Positions 51,118-59,728 of a stretch of DNA of 59,728 nt are shown piece after piece. The position numbers and the translations under genes were made by a program. Origin of the DNA: Ramlibacter sp. (lineage in GTDB: Bacteria; Pseudomonadota; Gammaproteobacteria; Burkholderiales; Burkholderiaceae_C); NCBI GenBank assembly GCA_019449555.1, contig JAGRPN010000165.1, positions 1 through 59,728 on the forward strand, read 5' to 3'. Below the pieces are notes generated by a model. It saw only the letters and a list, made by a program, of their open reading frames with translations. It was not told the origin of the DNA and made no database searches. Every line of letters starts with the position of its first letter. Position 1 is the first letter of the stretch.

Positions 51118-54100
51118 TCAGTTCTTGAGAAGTATGTCCAAGATGCGTCCAGCATGGTCGCGCGCTACCGACCGCTCCCAGCCGGCCAAGGGCATCAGCA
51201 GCTTGCGCAGCACATCACGAATCTCCGGATGAAGGTCGGGCATGTGCTTCCAGTTTTCAGCGGCCAGGGTCCGACTCAGCTCATCGTCTTCAAACAACTT
51301 GGTAGTGGCAACGCGGGCGGTCTCATCTGTCAGCAGGGCTGCGAGGTAGTGGAATACAGCGGAATGTGCGGGGTGGTCGAACCCGGTGTTGTCCTTGTCC
51401 TTGACCCGCTGACTGAACAGGTCGAGCTGCTCCAGGAACAGGGCCTGGCTGATTCGACCGGCCTTCTCCTCCTCCAGCAGCTTTTCCAGTTCTTCGGCTA
51501 ACTTGTCGAAGAAGGCCGGGTCTTTGTCGCGTCCCGTCGCGATGGTGTGCTTCAACTGGTTCTTCATCACCAGGGCCTGACTTCCGGGGCTTGCCAACTT
51601 CTTCAGCCGCGCCATATCGCTGGCATCAAGAATGGACACCTCATGGCCCAGCAGGCTCTTGGCCGGACTCGCGTCGATGTATTCGTCCAGCAGTTGCTGA
51701 AGCAGCACAGACTCCAACTTGGTGATGCGTTCCCTATAAGCATTGCCGGGCAGCTTGTCGCGCAGCATCAGTCGAATTTCGGCAAACAGCGTGAAGTAGG
51801 GCTTGAACGGCAAGCCGCGAACATCCGGAAGAATGATGTCGATGCTGCGATTGAACTGTTTCACAAGTTCAAGGAAATCCTCTACCGCATCCAGCCTGGT
51901 GGCCGGGTCGAGGAAGCTTTCCGCGTCGTCCTTGTAGCTCTCGCGCTGTGTCACCAGGTCGTGCCTCGCGGGCAGCAGCTTGAGGATGCGGGAGAGAGCG
52001 CTTTGCACCTTGGGCAACTCGCTCTCGACGCCAGCCCACACCTGTGACGGCTGAACCTCGCCGCCGTAGATTTTGAGCGCTTCGTCGAGGAAGTCGACGA
52101 CACCGCGATAGTCAACGATGTAGCCGGCATTCTTGCCCGTCAAGACACGGTTCACGCGCGCGATGGCCTGGAGCAGCGTGTGTTCCTTGAGCGGCTTGTC
52201 CAGGTACATGGTGCCGACGATGGGCGCATCCCATCCAGTGAGCAGCATGTCTGAAACGATGATGAGACCCACGTTGTTGGCATGGGGCTGGCCATCCTTG
52301 CCTTTGCTCTCGTCGCCATATGGCAACGGGAACAGCTTGCTAACGAAGTTGGCAATCTGCTCGCTCGGCATGGCGACAGGCTCCTTGCCGGATTTCACCT
52401 CTGCGCGCACTCGCTCTTCGATGCTTTGCACCTTGGCCAGGTCCACCTTGGATTCGGCCGCTTCCTCCTGAACCGAGGCGCCCGTCCGGGAGGTCGTGAT
52501 GCCGGCCAGTGAAATGACCACCTTGCTCTCGAAGGTTGTTTGGCCCAGCTTTGCTCGTTTGACCATGAGGGTGTCGAGCAGGTCCTTGTAGCGCACGGCC
52601 ATAGCCCGCCCGTCGCATACCAGCATGGCCTTCAGGCCCTTGGCTTGCACACTGGAAATGAAGTGCTCCACCAGATGCTCAGCTACCTGCTCCATGCGGT
52701 CACCGGCCTGCCGCCAGCTTGCCAGCAGCTCTCTTTTCAGTACCTGCTGCTTGGCCTCGGGCGCATTGGCGAACTGCGCCTTAAACGCCGCGTCCAGTCC
52801 GGCATTGGCCGCGAGAGCCACCCAGGCATCGATGTACTTGATGGGCAGAGTGGCCCCATCTGCCACCGCCTCATGCAGCCGGTACTCGTCGATATACCCG
52901 TCTCCGCCAAACTCGGCCAGGGTATGCTTGTCCTCGTTTAACAGTGGCGTGCCGGTGAAGGCGATGAACTTGGCGTTGGGCAAGCTGGCGCGCATGAACG
53001 CGGCTAAGAAGTCGTACTGGCTGCGGTGGGCTTCATCCACGAGCACGTAGAAATTGGGCTTGGCGCTCAGCACCCGAAAGTGCACCTGCTCGCGGCTCAC
53101 CTCCAGCCACTTGGCTTCCAGCAACACACCGTCTTCATCGTACCGGCCGAAGTGCTCGTTGCGCTCCTCCAGCATGAAGAAGTCCTTGCCAACGCGCAGC
53201 CGCCTATGCCGGGTCGATTGCAAAATGTCGTCTTCCTGGTCAGGCGCGGCATAGGCCGGACTTTCTGCCTGGTCAGGCGGCCTATCGTTCTCTTGGAACT
53301 TCTGCACGGTGCTGGCGAACACGCTGCCATAGTCGTTCGACAGCATCCGCGCCAAGCCATCGACCGAGACCGCTTGAATGGCCTTGATGCCCACTGCGTG
53401 AAAGGTGTCGAAGATTTGCCTGTCGAGGTCTTTACGGTCCGTCAACACCAGCACTGTGGGGTTGTTCAGTCCCGTGCTGTCGGCACGCAGAATGCGCGCC
53501 AGCAAAGCCATGGTCAGGGACTTTCCGCTGCCTTGCGTGTGCCAGACAACTCCGCCTATCGGTTTGGCTCTGGTAAGCCTCTCCACGGTCTTGCGCACCG
53601 CCCGCCACTGCTGATAGCGCGGCAGCTTCTTCACTGTCTTACCGTCCCGGGTCTCGAACAGAACGAAGTGGGTGATAAGTTCCAGAAAACGGCTCGGCTC
53701 GAAGAGCGCCCACAGCAGTTGGTCCTGTTCGCTCGGCTCGGCACCCAGCAGGCTGGCTACGGCGGCTTGCTCAGCGTCCTGCAAGCGATAACGGGAATAG
53801 AAGGTCGGCCTGGTGAGGATGGCGCCATACAACCCCTCGCGCCGATTCAAACCCACGCAGACCTGGTTAAACACGAACTGCGCGGCAAAACTGCCCTGGT
53901 AGCCATCCAGCTGGCCTAGTGCTTCGTCCATGCGGTGGTGGCTGGCCTTGCATTCGATGATGGCCAGCGGCAGGCCGTTTACGAACAGCAACAGGTCGGG
54001 TCGGAACTGGTCGCCATTGGCGTTGCGGCCCACGTACTGGTCGACCACGTGAAAGTCATTGTTTCCAGCGGCACCCGCATCGAAGAAGTGCACGCTGCGT

Positions 54101-54414
54101 GGCTTGCCATCGACATCCTTGACCTGGATGTCAGAGCGGTGGGCCACCTGCTCCCAGTACGCCTTGTTGGCTGGCAGCAAGTCGTCATTCACGCGCTTGC
54201 GCAGCTCGATGAGCGCTGCATCGACGCCACCGGGGGCAGTGGCCAGCCACGGGTTCAGGGCTGACAGTCGTGGTCGCAGCACGGTATCCAGTATCGGTGC
54301 GAGGTGGCGGTGTTCGACTTGCACCTTGCTTCCCGGCAGATGGGTGTAGCCCAGCTTGACCAACCATTCAATTGCGGGCGTCTCGACCCCTGCCTTCTCG
54401 GATGACTGGCTCAT
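51118..54414 (-). CDS. hsdR: Type I restriction endonuclease subunit R
   Basis: This 1098-residue protein is the motor and nuclease subunit of a type I restriction system. The nuclease core is PD..IECK with D140, E154 and K156; the SF2 motor has Walker A HTQGSGKS (K299) and the DEAH box [10 protein letters not shown] near residue 465. It translocates DNA and cuts at a distance when target sites are unmethylated. I chose the ATG at 54414, which overlaps the LOTUS gene stop as ATGA; a frame extension to 54465 is not needed. It is followed directly by a metallopeptidase gene. Confidence 0.95.
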   Translation of the reverse strand: MSQSSEKAGVETPAIEWLVKLGYTHLPGSKVQVEHRHLAPILDTVLRPRLSALNPWLATAPGGVDAALIELRKRVNDDLLPANKAYWEQVAHRSDIQVKDVDGKPRSVHFFDAGAAGNNDFHVVDQYVGRNANGDQFRPDLLLFVNGLPLAIIECKASHHRMDEALGQLDGYQGSFAAQFVFNQVCVGLNRREGLYGAILTRPTFYSRYRLQDAEQAAVASLLGAEPSEQDQLLWALFEPSRFLELITHFVLFETRDGKTVKKLPRYQQWRAVRKTVERLTRAKPIGGVVWHTQGSGKSLTMALLARILRADSTGLNNPTVLVLTDRKDLDRQIFDTFHAVGIKAIQAVSVDGLARMLSNDYGSVFASTVQKFQENDRPPDQAESPAYAAPDQEDDILQSTRHRRLRVGKDFFMLEERNEHFGRYDEDGVLLEAKWLEVSREQVHFRVLSAKPNFYVLVDEAHRSQYDFLAAFMRASLPNAKFIAFTGTPLLNEDKHTLAEFGGDGYIDEYRLHEAVADGATLPIKYIDAWVALAANAGLDAAFKAQFANAPEAKQQVLKRELLASWRQAGDRMEQVAEHLVEHFISSVQAKGLKAMLVCDGRAMAVRYKDLLDTLMVKRAKLGQTTFESKVVISLAGITTSRTGASVQEEAAESKVDLAKVQSIEERVRAEVKSGKEPVAMPSEQIANFVSKLFPLPYGDESKGKDGQPHANNVGLIIVSDMLLTGWDAPIVGTMYLDKPLKEHTLLQAIARVNRVLTGKNAGYIVDYRGVVDFLDEALKIYGGEVQPSQVWAGVESELPKVQSALSRILKLLPARHDLVTQRESYKDDAESFLDPATRLDAVEDFLELVKQFNRSIDIILPDVRGLPFKPYFTLFAEIRLMLRDKLPGNAYRERITKLESVLLQQLLDEYIDASPAKSLLGHEVSILDASDMARLKKLASPGSQALVMKNQLKHTIATGRDKDPAFFDKLAEELEKLLEEEKAGRISQALFLEQLDLFSQRVKDKDNTGFDHPAHSAVFHYLAALLTDETARVATTKLFEDDELSRTLAAENWKHMPDLHPEIRDVLRKLLMPLAGWERSVARDHAGRILDILLKN

Positions 54415-55313
54415 AACGTTTGTCCGCATTGCATCTGGTTTCCCTCCGGGCGGCTGCGGTACCAAACCACCGCACTACCGTTTGCTGCTTGGCTTCGCTT
54501 GCGAACTTCGAACTGCTTGGACTCGTGTATCACATGCCGCCAGCTGCCACACCCGTATCGCCTTGGCGTCTGGTCAGGGGCGTGTTGTCCCACCCACTCA
54601 ATGGCGGAATGTAGTGGCGTCCAACCATCCTGCGCCAGTTCAACCTCCGCTTCGCGGAGACTGCAGACGATGCCGCAACCGGGCCAGTGCACCGCTCCGT
54701 CTGGTTGAATGCCATCAATGACCATGTCCCTGAAAGCTGGCGTTTTCATGAACGACGCCATCAAAGTACGTGCCTCGTCCATGCCCTGCGCCCAGGCGTG
54801 CAAAGTCAGATAGTGACCGTCGATGGTCTCGTAGCTCTCGTCCAGGAATGCATCGGCGGCGGTGCAGCCGTCGGCCTGCCAAATGTCGAACCGGACCAGG
54901 AAGTGGTGCACCAACTCGTTTCGCAGGTCGACGAGCTCCTTCAGGCTGGCTTTGATAGTACCGTGTCGCTCGACGTCGAGGCTCATATGCGCACGGAACC
55001 GGAACCAGAGCCCACCGTTGGACTGCGGCCCGTCGTCGGTAGTCTCGTCGCTCCCATCCAGGGTCAAGTAGCTCTCCGTCAGCACGCCGACTAAAGTGCC
55101 TAGGGTCTTCGTTTGGGCAGAGGCCACCCTCTCGTCACGCAGCGCCTGCAACTGCTCGGGCGGGCCGGCGATGTCGGTGTTCGCCACCACGGCCTTGAGC
55201 AGCATCTCGTATTGCTGCAAGCGAAGCAGACAACGCCCTAGCTTGCGCTGCACGACGCGTTGCCGGTCGACCAGTGTCTCTGGACTAAGGGGCGGTGTGG
55301 CTGCTGCGTTCAT
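54411..55313 (-). CDS. LOTUS/OST-HTH domain protein inside the restriction operon (300 aa)
   Basis: The last third (about residues 195-275) looks like an OST-HTH/LOTUS domain, an RNA-binding winged helix: [17 protein letters not shown], then [20 protein letters not shown]. The N-terminal part is helical ([19 protein letters not shown] and [17 protein letters not shown]). The ATG at 55313 lies 5 bases after the hsdS stop, and the end overlaps hsdR as ATGA. Similar LOTUS proteins occur between hsdS and hsdR in other type I loci. The role is not known; RNA or regulator binding is a reasonable guess. Confidence 0.75.
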   Translation of the reverse strand: MNAAATPPLSPETLVDRQRVVQRKLGRCLLRLQQYEMLLKAVVANTDIAGPPEQLQALRDERVASAQTKTLGTLVGVLTESYLTLDGSDETTDDGPQSNGGLWFRFRAHMSLDVERHGTIKASLKELVDLRNELVHHFLVRFDIWQADGCTAADAFLDESYETIDGHYLTLHAWAQGMDEARTLMASFMKTPAFRDMVIDGIQPDGAVHWPGCGIVCSLREAEVELAQDGWTPLHSAIEWVGQHAPDQTPRRYGCGSWRHVIHESKQFEVRKRSQAANGSAVVWYRSRPEGNQMQCGQTL

Positions 55314-55318
55314 GCCCG

Positions 55319-56614
55319 TCAGCCTGTAGCGGGTACCACATCGAGCTTGACCCGCCATTCACCGGTGAGCAGTTTTTGCATCAGGCCGTGTTTCAAAGTT
55401 TTGTAATGGGTTCGATTCGACGAAAGCACGTTAAGCTTATCGTCTACCGCCGTAAGTACATCGGCAATGCGCTGTTGCTCTGGCATAGATGGCAGTGCGA
55501 ATAAGAACGGTCTCAGCACCTGCAAGTTGATGTTCTTCTGGGCGTTTTGCGTCGCTCTGCTATCGAAGTAGTCTTTGCTGACGTTCAGCAAATAGTAGAG
55601 CCATGTGTTGTTGCATACACCTTCGATGGAGTTGATGCCTACAACGCTATCCGGGCAAGCCATCGGCCGCGCCGCAATAGCAACGTCGCCAATGTTCGCC
55701 GCGATTGTGAGAAAGATGGTACCGGGTTTGAACAGTTTACTGACTCCGAGTCCCTTGTCATTCAAAAACTGCGAGGCCTTGTCAATAAAACGGGCCGCGC
55801 CGGCGATGTCTCCGGTTTGAATGAATGGGATGTCGCCGCCTTCAAAATACCGAGGGTCATTACGAGGTCGTGCCGAGAACTTGCCGCGTTCAACATTGGC
55901 AACACTTTCGAGGCTACGAATCTCCCATGCCGCTGGAATCTCTCCCAGTTCACTGACCTTGAACTCGGTATGCGGCACCCAGCGGCCGGTAGCGTCTTTG
56001 GTACCAACACCCCGTCGGAACAGTGTTTGCATCAGGCCACGCTTGAGGGCCTGGACGGCGTCCATCTGCCGGGCAATCACGTCCAACTTGTCGTCCATCG
56101 CAGAAAGAATGGCGGCGATTTTTCGCTGTTCGAGGGACGGTGGAACAGGAATCTCCTTCCTGAGCCAGTCTTTGGGCTTGAATAGAAACTTCTCAATGTC
56201 CACGCCTTGGCTGCAACGAAGGAAAAGTTTGGCGTACTTCAGAAGCTGAACCAGATAGTTGAAGTAGGTGGCATCAAAGCCCTCACAGGGTTTGAGGACA
56301 AGGTACTCGTTGGAAACAAGCGCACCCTCCAGTTCGGGCGGCACGATTCCGCAAGCGCCGTGAACAATTTGCCGCTCCGAAATCAAGAAATCACCAGCCT
56401 TAATCAAGAACTGATTTTTCACTTTGATATCGGCGCCTAGCTGTACGTCCCGCAGCTCTATCCCGCCGTGACGGCGCTTCACGGTGACACGTCGATATGA
56501 CCGGTCGCCGTCCATTTTCACAGGGCGTTCAACGACGTTGAAAACGTCCTCAATCGACCTCGTCTCCCAACCAGCAGGAGGTTTCCGACAGTCCGACTCA
56601 CCTTCCAAGTTCAT
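55319..56614 (-). CDS. hsdS: Type I restriction-modification specificity subunit
   Basis: This 431-residue protein has two target-recognition domains, each ended by a conserved helix (LEQRKIAAILSAMDDKLDV and PEQQRIADVLTAVDDKLNV). The two domains set the bipartite DNA target, separated by a spacer, of the methyltransferase and the nuclease. It overlaps hsdM by 4 bases (ATGA-type coupling). The recognition sequence cannot be predicted from the protein alone. Confidence 0.95.
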   Translation of the reverse strand: MNLEGESDCRKPPAGWETRSIEDVFNVVERPVKMDGDRSYRRVTVKRRHGGIELRDVQLGADIKVKNQFLIKAGDFLISERQIVHGACGIVPPELEGALVSNEYLVLKPCEGFDATYFNYLVQLLKYAKLFLRCSQGVDIEKFLFKPKDWLRKEIPVPPSLEQRKIAAILSAMDDKLDVIARQMDAVQALKRGLMQTLFRRGVGTKDATGRWVPHTEFKVSELGEIPAAWEIRSLESVANVERGKFSARPRNDPRYFEGGDIPFIQTGDIAGAARFIDKASQFLNDKGLGVSKLFKPGTIFLTIAANIGDVAIAARPMACPDSVVGINSIEGVCNNTWLYYLLNVSKDYFDSRATQNAQKNINLQVLRPFLFALPSMPEQQRIADVLTAVDDKLNVLSSNRTHYKTLKHGLMQKLLTGEWRVKLDVVPATG

Positions 56615-58221
56615 GCTTCAACCTCAAGCAACTCCAATTCCGCGAGATAACCATTGAGACGTGCATCAATCTTTTCCTCCTCCTCGGCGAGTGCCGCCAA
56701 TTGCGCCAGGGTCGCCGGCACGTCTATGGCTTCTTCGGTCTCGTCGTTGTCGATGTACCGCGCAATGTTTAGATTGCCATCATTTCCGCGAATTTCTTTC
56801 AGCGTCACCACACGACAGTAGTTCTCGACGTCGGTCTGGCTCGCGAACGCGGCCCTGTGGGTGCTGACGATGCGAGCAATGTCCTCGGGCCGCAGGCTGT
56901 TCTGGGCCTTTCCTTCGAGGTAGCCGCGACTAGCATCAATGATGATGACCTTGTTTTTGAGACGGCTAGGCTTGCGCTTATTCAGCAGAAGCACGCAGGC
57001 TGCAATGCCAGTGTTGTAGAACAACGCTTTGGGCAGGCCGACGATGGCTTCAATCAGGTCGCCGGGTTGGCTTCCACTGGCAGCATTGGTACCGAACAGC
57101 AAGCCCTCGCGAATCTTGCCCTCTTCCCCGCTTCGAAACAGGACGCCATGCGGCAGGATGATGCCCATACGGCCATCGGCCTTGAGGCTGGCCAGCATGT
57201 GTTGAGCAAAGGCGAAGTCTGCATAGCCACGCGGCGGGACGCCGTAGACGAAACGACCGTAGGGGTCGCTGACCTGCTTGTAGTTGGGCGCTTTGGTCTT
57301 CTTGTCGCTGTCCTGCTCCGCCTCATTGGCCAGTTCCAGCGGCTCCCACCATGCCTTGGCCGAAAACGGCGGGTTGGCAATCACCCGGTCGAAGGTCTTC
57401 AGGTAGTCGCCATCAAGGTGCTTTGGCTGACTCAACGTGTCGCCGCGCTCAATCTCGGCCCGCATGTTGTGCAAATAGAGGTTGAGTTTGGCAATGGCCC
57501 ACGTGCCGAGGTTCTTCTCTTGGCCAAACAGCAGCACATTGGGTTTGCCCATGATGGCGCCGTTTGGCAGAGTGACGACGTGGTGGGCGCTTTCCACCAA
57601 CATGCCGCCACTGCCACAGGTGGGGTCGTAGACACTGTGCCCTGGTTGCGGGTCGATGAGTTCGACCACAAGTTGCACCACGCCCTTGGGCGTGTAAAAC
57701 TCGCCGCCCTTCTTGCCTGCATCGTCAGCGAACTGTTTGATGAGATATTCGTAGGCATCACCTAGAATGTCGGCCTTGTAGAGGTCGGCATTTCCCAGTT
57801 TGTACTGGTTGAAGTGGCGGAGCAGTCGCTGCAAGGTGGCGTCCGACAAGACGCGCTTGTCACCGTACTGGGTGGCGGTGAGTACGTGTTGGAGTTCGGT
57901 GTTGTTCGCCTCAATGGTGGCGAAGGCTTTGTCGAGTGCTTCACCGATGTTCTCGGTGCGGGCAATCAGGTCGGGCCAACGGGCGCTGCGCGGAAAGTGC
58001 CCCCATTTGTCCTGGACTTCCTCCGAGGACTGTACCTCGGTCAGGCCGTCACCCTTCATCAACTGCCTGACTCGCTCTTCGAACACGTCATTGAAGCGCT
58101 TGAGGAACAGCAGGCCGAAGATATAGTTCTTGAAGTCGGATGAGTCGATGGAGCCGCGCAGGATGTTGGCGGATTCCCAGAGCCAGTTTTCGAGGGTTTC
58201 GAGGGTCAGTTGATTGGCCAT
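56611..58221 (-). CDS. hsdM: Type I restriction-modification methyltransferase subunit
   Basis: This 536-residue N6-adenine methyltransferase has motif I YDPTCGSGGML (about 198-208) and the catalytic NPPF (283-286), with an N-terminal helical HsdM domain (LTLETLENWLWESANILRGS). It methylates the site chosen by HsdS. A 71-base gap separates it from the upstream ATPase gene on the same strand, so they may share a transcript. It is the first gene of hsdM-hsdS-LOTUS-hsdR-metallopeptidase. Confidence 0.96.
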   Translation of the reverse strand: MANQLTLETLENWLWESANILRGSIDSSDFKNYIFGLLFLKRFNDVFEERVRQLMKGDGLTEVQSSEEVQDKWGHFPRSARWPDLIARTENIGEALDKAFATIEANNTELQHVLTATQYGDKRVLSDATLQRLLRHFNQYKLGNADLYKADILGDAYEYLIKQFADDAGKKGGEFYTPKGVVQLVVELIDPQPGHSVYDPTCGSGGMLVESAHHVVTLPNGAIMGKPNVLLFGQEKNLGTWAIAKLNLYLHNMRAEIERGDTLSQPKHLDGDYLKTFDRVIANPPFSAKAWWEPLELANEAEQDSDKKTKAPNYKQVSDPYGRFVYGVPPRGYADFAFAQHMLASLKADGRMGIILPHGVLFRSGEEGKIREGLLFGTNAASGSQPGDLIEAIVGLPKALFYNTGIAACVLLLNKRKPSRLKNKVIIIDASRGYLEGKAQNSLRPEDIARIVSTHRAAFASQTDVENYCRVVTLKEIRGNDGNLNIARYIDNDETEEAIDVPATLAQLAALAEEEEKIDARLNGYLAELELLEVEA

Positions 58222-58292
58222 GCTCGGGTTGGTTTGATATTCGGAATGGAAAAGTTAAAAGGCCCCAGAAACGACGCCCTCATTGTTTAACT

Positions 58293-59728
58293 TCAGGCCA
58301 GCGCCTCTTCTCCTGCCAGAGTGATGACGTTCGCCTGAGGGAAGAGCTTCTGCACGAGTGGCAGCAAATGCTCCTGATGGCTCAAGAACAGGACCTGAGT
58401 CCTGGAGGAAAGGTCGTAAAGAGCCTGAAGGCCAGCCTGCGACCTCTTGTTATCGAAGTTGACGAAGAGGTCATCCGCGATGAACGGCACTGGCGCGCCG
58501 TGCTCCGTCTGCAACTCCAGAGCCGCAATACGCAGAGCAAGGAACAGCTGGTCGCGCGTTCCGTCACTTAGCCCCGAGACCTTCGCGGCCTGATTGTTCG
58601 AGCGATACGCCAAGAGTGCGGGCGGAGTCTGGTCGAAGTCAATGCGCAGCTTTTCGAATGAGTTGCGCGTCAGGTTCTTGAAGACCGCACTTGCTCGCTG
58701 CAACAGAGGGTCCTGCTTTCGGTCGCGGTACCGGTCCACAGCCCACTTCAAGAGGTTGCTCGCCGTTGCTAGCTGCAAGTACTCCTCGCTGACCTCTGAC
58801 ATCTCTGCAAGAGCTTCCTGCTTCTGCGCTTCGGCCAACGCCGCCTGGTCACCCCCGTCGATGGCATCGAATGCTTGCCTGGCAGCGAGTTGCTTCGCCA
58901 TCAGCCCGGTCAGCCGATTGTCGGAATCCTGGAGCTGGTCCTTCAGGGACATTACCTTCTCCGCCGCTTCCGCCGCTGGATGAATGGCGACCTCGGCTTG
59001 AACCTCCTCAAGCGAAAGGCCATCCGAGCCCTTCTCCAGCTCGTTGCGCGTCTTAGAAATGGCCGTCTCGGCTTCAATCTTCCTCAGCCAACGCTCAACC
59101 AGCGGCAACGCCAGCATTGGGTCGTCGACGTCCGCCGCCTTCAGGACAGGTTCGAGACTACGTTTAGCCTCAGTCAACTGGGAGTTCGCGTCGTCTCGTT
59201 GACGCTGGCCCTGCTCAAGGAGCTTCCGCGCCTGCTCCTTCCTGTCGGACTGTCGCTTCGCCTCTTCCAGCTTTGACTTCAGGACCTGAGACAGTTCCTC
59301 CGGCGTCTTCTGCGCCAACTCCGGCGCAAGTGATTGCGCCAGGGCTGCGGCGGCCTCGTTCATCTGCCGCAAGTCAGCCTCCATGGTTTCGATGCGTTCA
59401 GTGCGAGTCGTGTGGACCCGTTCGAGCCGCTGTCGAATGAACTCCGCAGCAGCAACAGCAGACTCGACTTCCGCAACGTCCTCGCCGACACCGCTCAGAT
59501 TGGCACTCGCTAGAACTTGGTTCCATTTCTTCGTCCACTCGTCGACCGCCGCAACCTTCGAGTTGTTGGCCTTGGTTGCAACGGTGAGCGCGGTCTGGGA
59601 TGTCTGCAGCTGCTTCTCCAGGTCCTGTCTCCGAGTAAGCGCTAGTTGCAGCCCCTTGACGTGCTCGTCAGCCGTGGCACAGAGCGCGGCGAGACCGGCC
59701 AAGTCGCTCACGGCCATTCCCCCCTTGG
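58293..59728 (-). CDS. YhaN/SMC-like ATPase (C-terminal part, cut by the edge)
   Basis: The visible 478 residues are the C-terminal half of an SMC/Rad50-like or YhaN-type ATPase: long coiled coils (residues about 5-340, for example KSKLEEAKRQSDRKEQARKL), then the ABC signature LSDGTRDQLFLALR, Walker B PFIADDLFVNFD with the D-loop, and a final LSHQEHLLPLV H-loop. The Walker A head would be encoded right of the window, where the frame stays open. An in-frame ATG at 59717 is probably internal. Such proteins act in DNA-end handling and defence; it lies upstream of hsdM on the same strand. Confidence 0.85.
   Translation of the reverse strand, partial: KGGMAVSDLAGLAALCATADEHVKGLQLALTRRQDLEKQLQTSQTALTVATKANNSKVAAVDEWTKKWNQVLASANLSGVGEDVAEVESAVAAAEFIRQRLERVHTTRTERIETMEADLRQMNEAAAALAQSLAPELAQKTPEELSQVLKSKLEEAKRQSDRKEQARKLLEQGQRQRDDANSQLTEAKRSLEPVLKAADVDDPMLALPLVERWLRKIEAETAISKTRNELEKGSDGLSLEEVQAEVAIHPAAEAAEKVMSLKDQLQDSDNRLTGLMAKQLAARQAFDAIDGGDQAALAEAQKQEALAEMSEVSEEYLQLATASNLLKWAVDRYRDRKQDPLLQRASAVFKNLTRNSFEKLRIDFDQTPPALLAYRSNNQAAKVSGLSDGTRDQLFLALRIAALELQTEHGAPVPFIADDLFVNFDNKRSQAGLQALYDLSSRTQVLFLSHQEHLLPLVQKLFPQANVITLAGEEALA

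Larger units (their letters stand above)
30095..59728. mobile_element. Genomic island inserted in comM (left end to window edge)
   Basis: At 30094/30095 the conserved comM coding sequence breaks off. The base composition becomes visibly less G+C-rich, and the next genes are a tyrosine-recombinase operon followed by a defence-gene cargo. comM is a known insertion hotspot in other bacteria (for example the AbaR islands of Acinetobacter, which use Tn7-like transposition). The right end is not in the window, so the target duplication or attachment core cannot be defined. The element is at least 29.6 kb long. Confidence 0.85.

Noticed and set aside
54415-54465. Longer N-terminus for HsdR
   Set aside because: The ATG at 54414 overlaps the preceding stop as ATGA, and the extension is Pro/Gly-rich and unlike HsdR starts.
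30095-59728. Tn7-like or insertion-sequence origin of the island
   Set aside because: No TnsA/B/C, TniA/B or DDE transposase gene is visible; the only mobility genes are tyrosine recombinases. The unseen right end leaves this partly open.

Overview
The window has two parts that meet inside one gene. Positions 1 to about 30094 are G+C-rich core chromosome of a betaproteobacterium, most like the Comamonadaceae of the Burkholderiales (Ramlibacter/Variovorax type). The signs are a Bug-family solute receptor in a catabolic operon, a torF-glnK-amtB cluster, frequent LysR and MarR regulators, and tight ATGA/GTGA gene overlaps. From about 30095 to the right edge the sequence is a lower-G+C genomic island. 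It begins inside the Walker B motif of comM (yifB); the far end and the rest of comM lie outside the window.

Core region, left to right: a FAD-linked oxidase cut by the edge; three small exported EF-hand proteins; a PduO-type cobalamin adenosyltransferase; a hotdog thioesterase; a uracil/xanthine permease; a hydrolase with a 37-residue membrane protein under a TetR regulator whose operator appears twice; acetoacetyl-CoA synthetase; a LysR regulator divergent from a Rieske oxygenase; and a divergent catabolic cluster at 10.5-17.7 kb. That cluster has NicX-like 2,5-dihydroxypyridine dioxygenase, a NicD-like hydrolase and an acyl-CoA-dehydrogenase-fold oxygenase on one strand, and a flavin reductase, MarR regulator, second hydrolase, Bug receptor and EamA exporter on the other. 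It reads as a lower pathway for an N-heteroaromatic such as a hydroxypyridine or pyridine carboxylate. Then come a cytochrome b and molybdopterin oxidoreductase pair, an ArgP-like LysR, a WYL regulator, an aldose epimerase / SMP-30 / glcE / glcF operon, a degenerate sensor-like protein, and torF-glnK-amtB behind a clear sigma-54 promoter.

Island, 30.1-36.5 kb: a tightly coupled four-gene operon encodes three different large tyrosine recombinases, each with a recognisable R...xxR...H...Y catalytic set, and one small coiled-coil protein. This is probably the integration machinery that targets comM. From 36.5 to 40.6 kb is a degraded zone with small unknown genes, a truncated integrase of another family (VPA1269/GmtZ-like), a duplicated gene leader and spaced repeats carrying a short palindrome.

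Island, 40.7-59.7 kb: a defence cargo. It holds a two-gene unit (PD-(D/E)XK-like protein plus TPR-like protein), an Abi-C protein, a UvrD/HelD-type helicase with an inserted nuclease-like domain and a zinc ribbon, a 1222-residue STAND ATPase with a nuclease-like N-terminus, and a type I restriction-modification operon (hsdM, hsdS, a LOTUS-domain gene, hsdR, a YgjP-like metallopeptidase) preceded by the C-terminal part of a YhaN/SMC-like ATPase that runs off the edge.

No rRNA, tRNA, CRISPR array or classical insertion sequence was seen.
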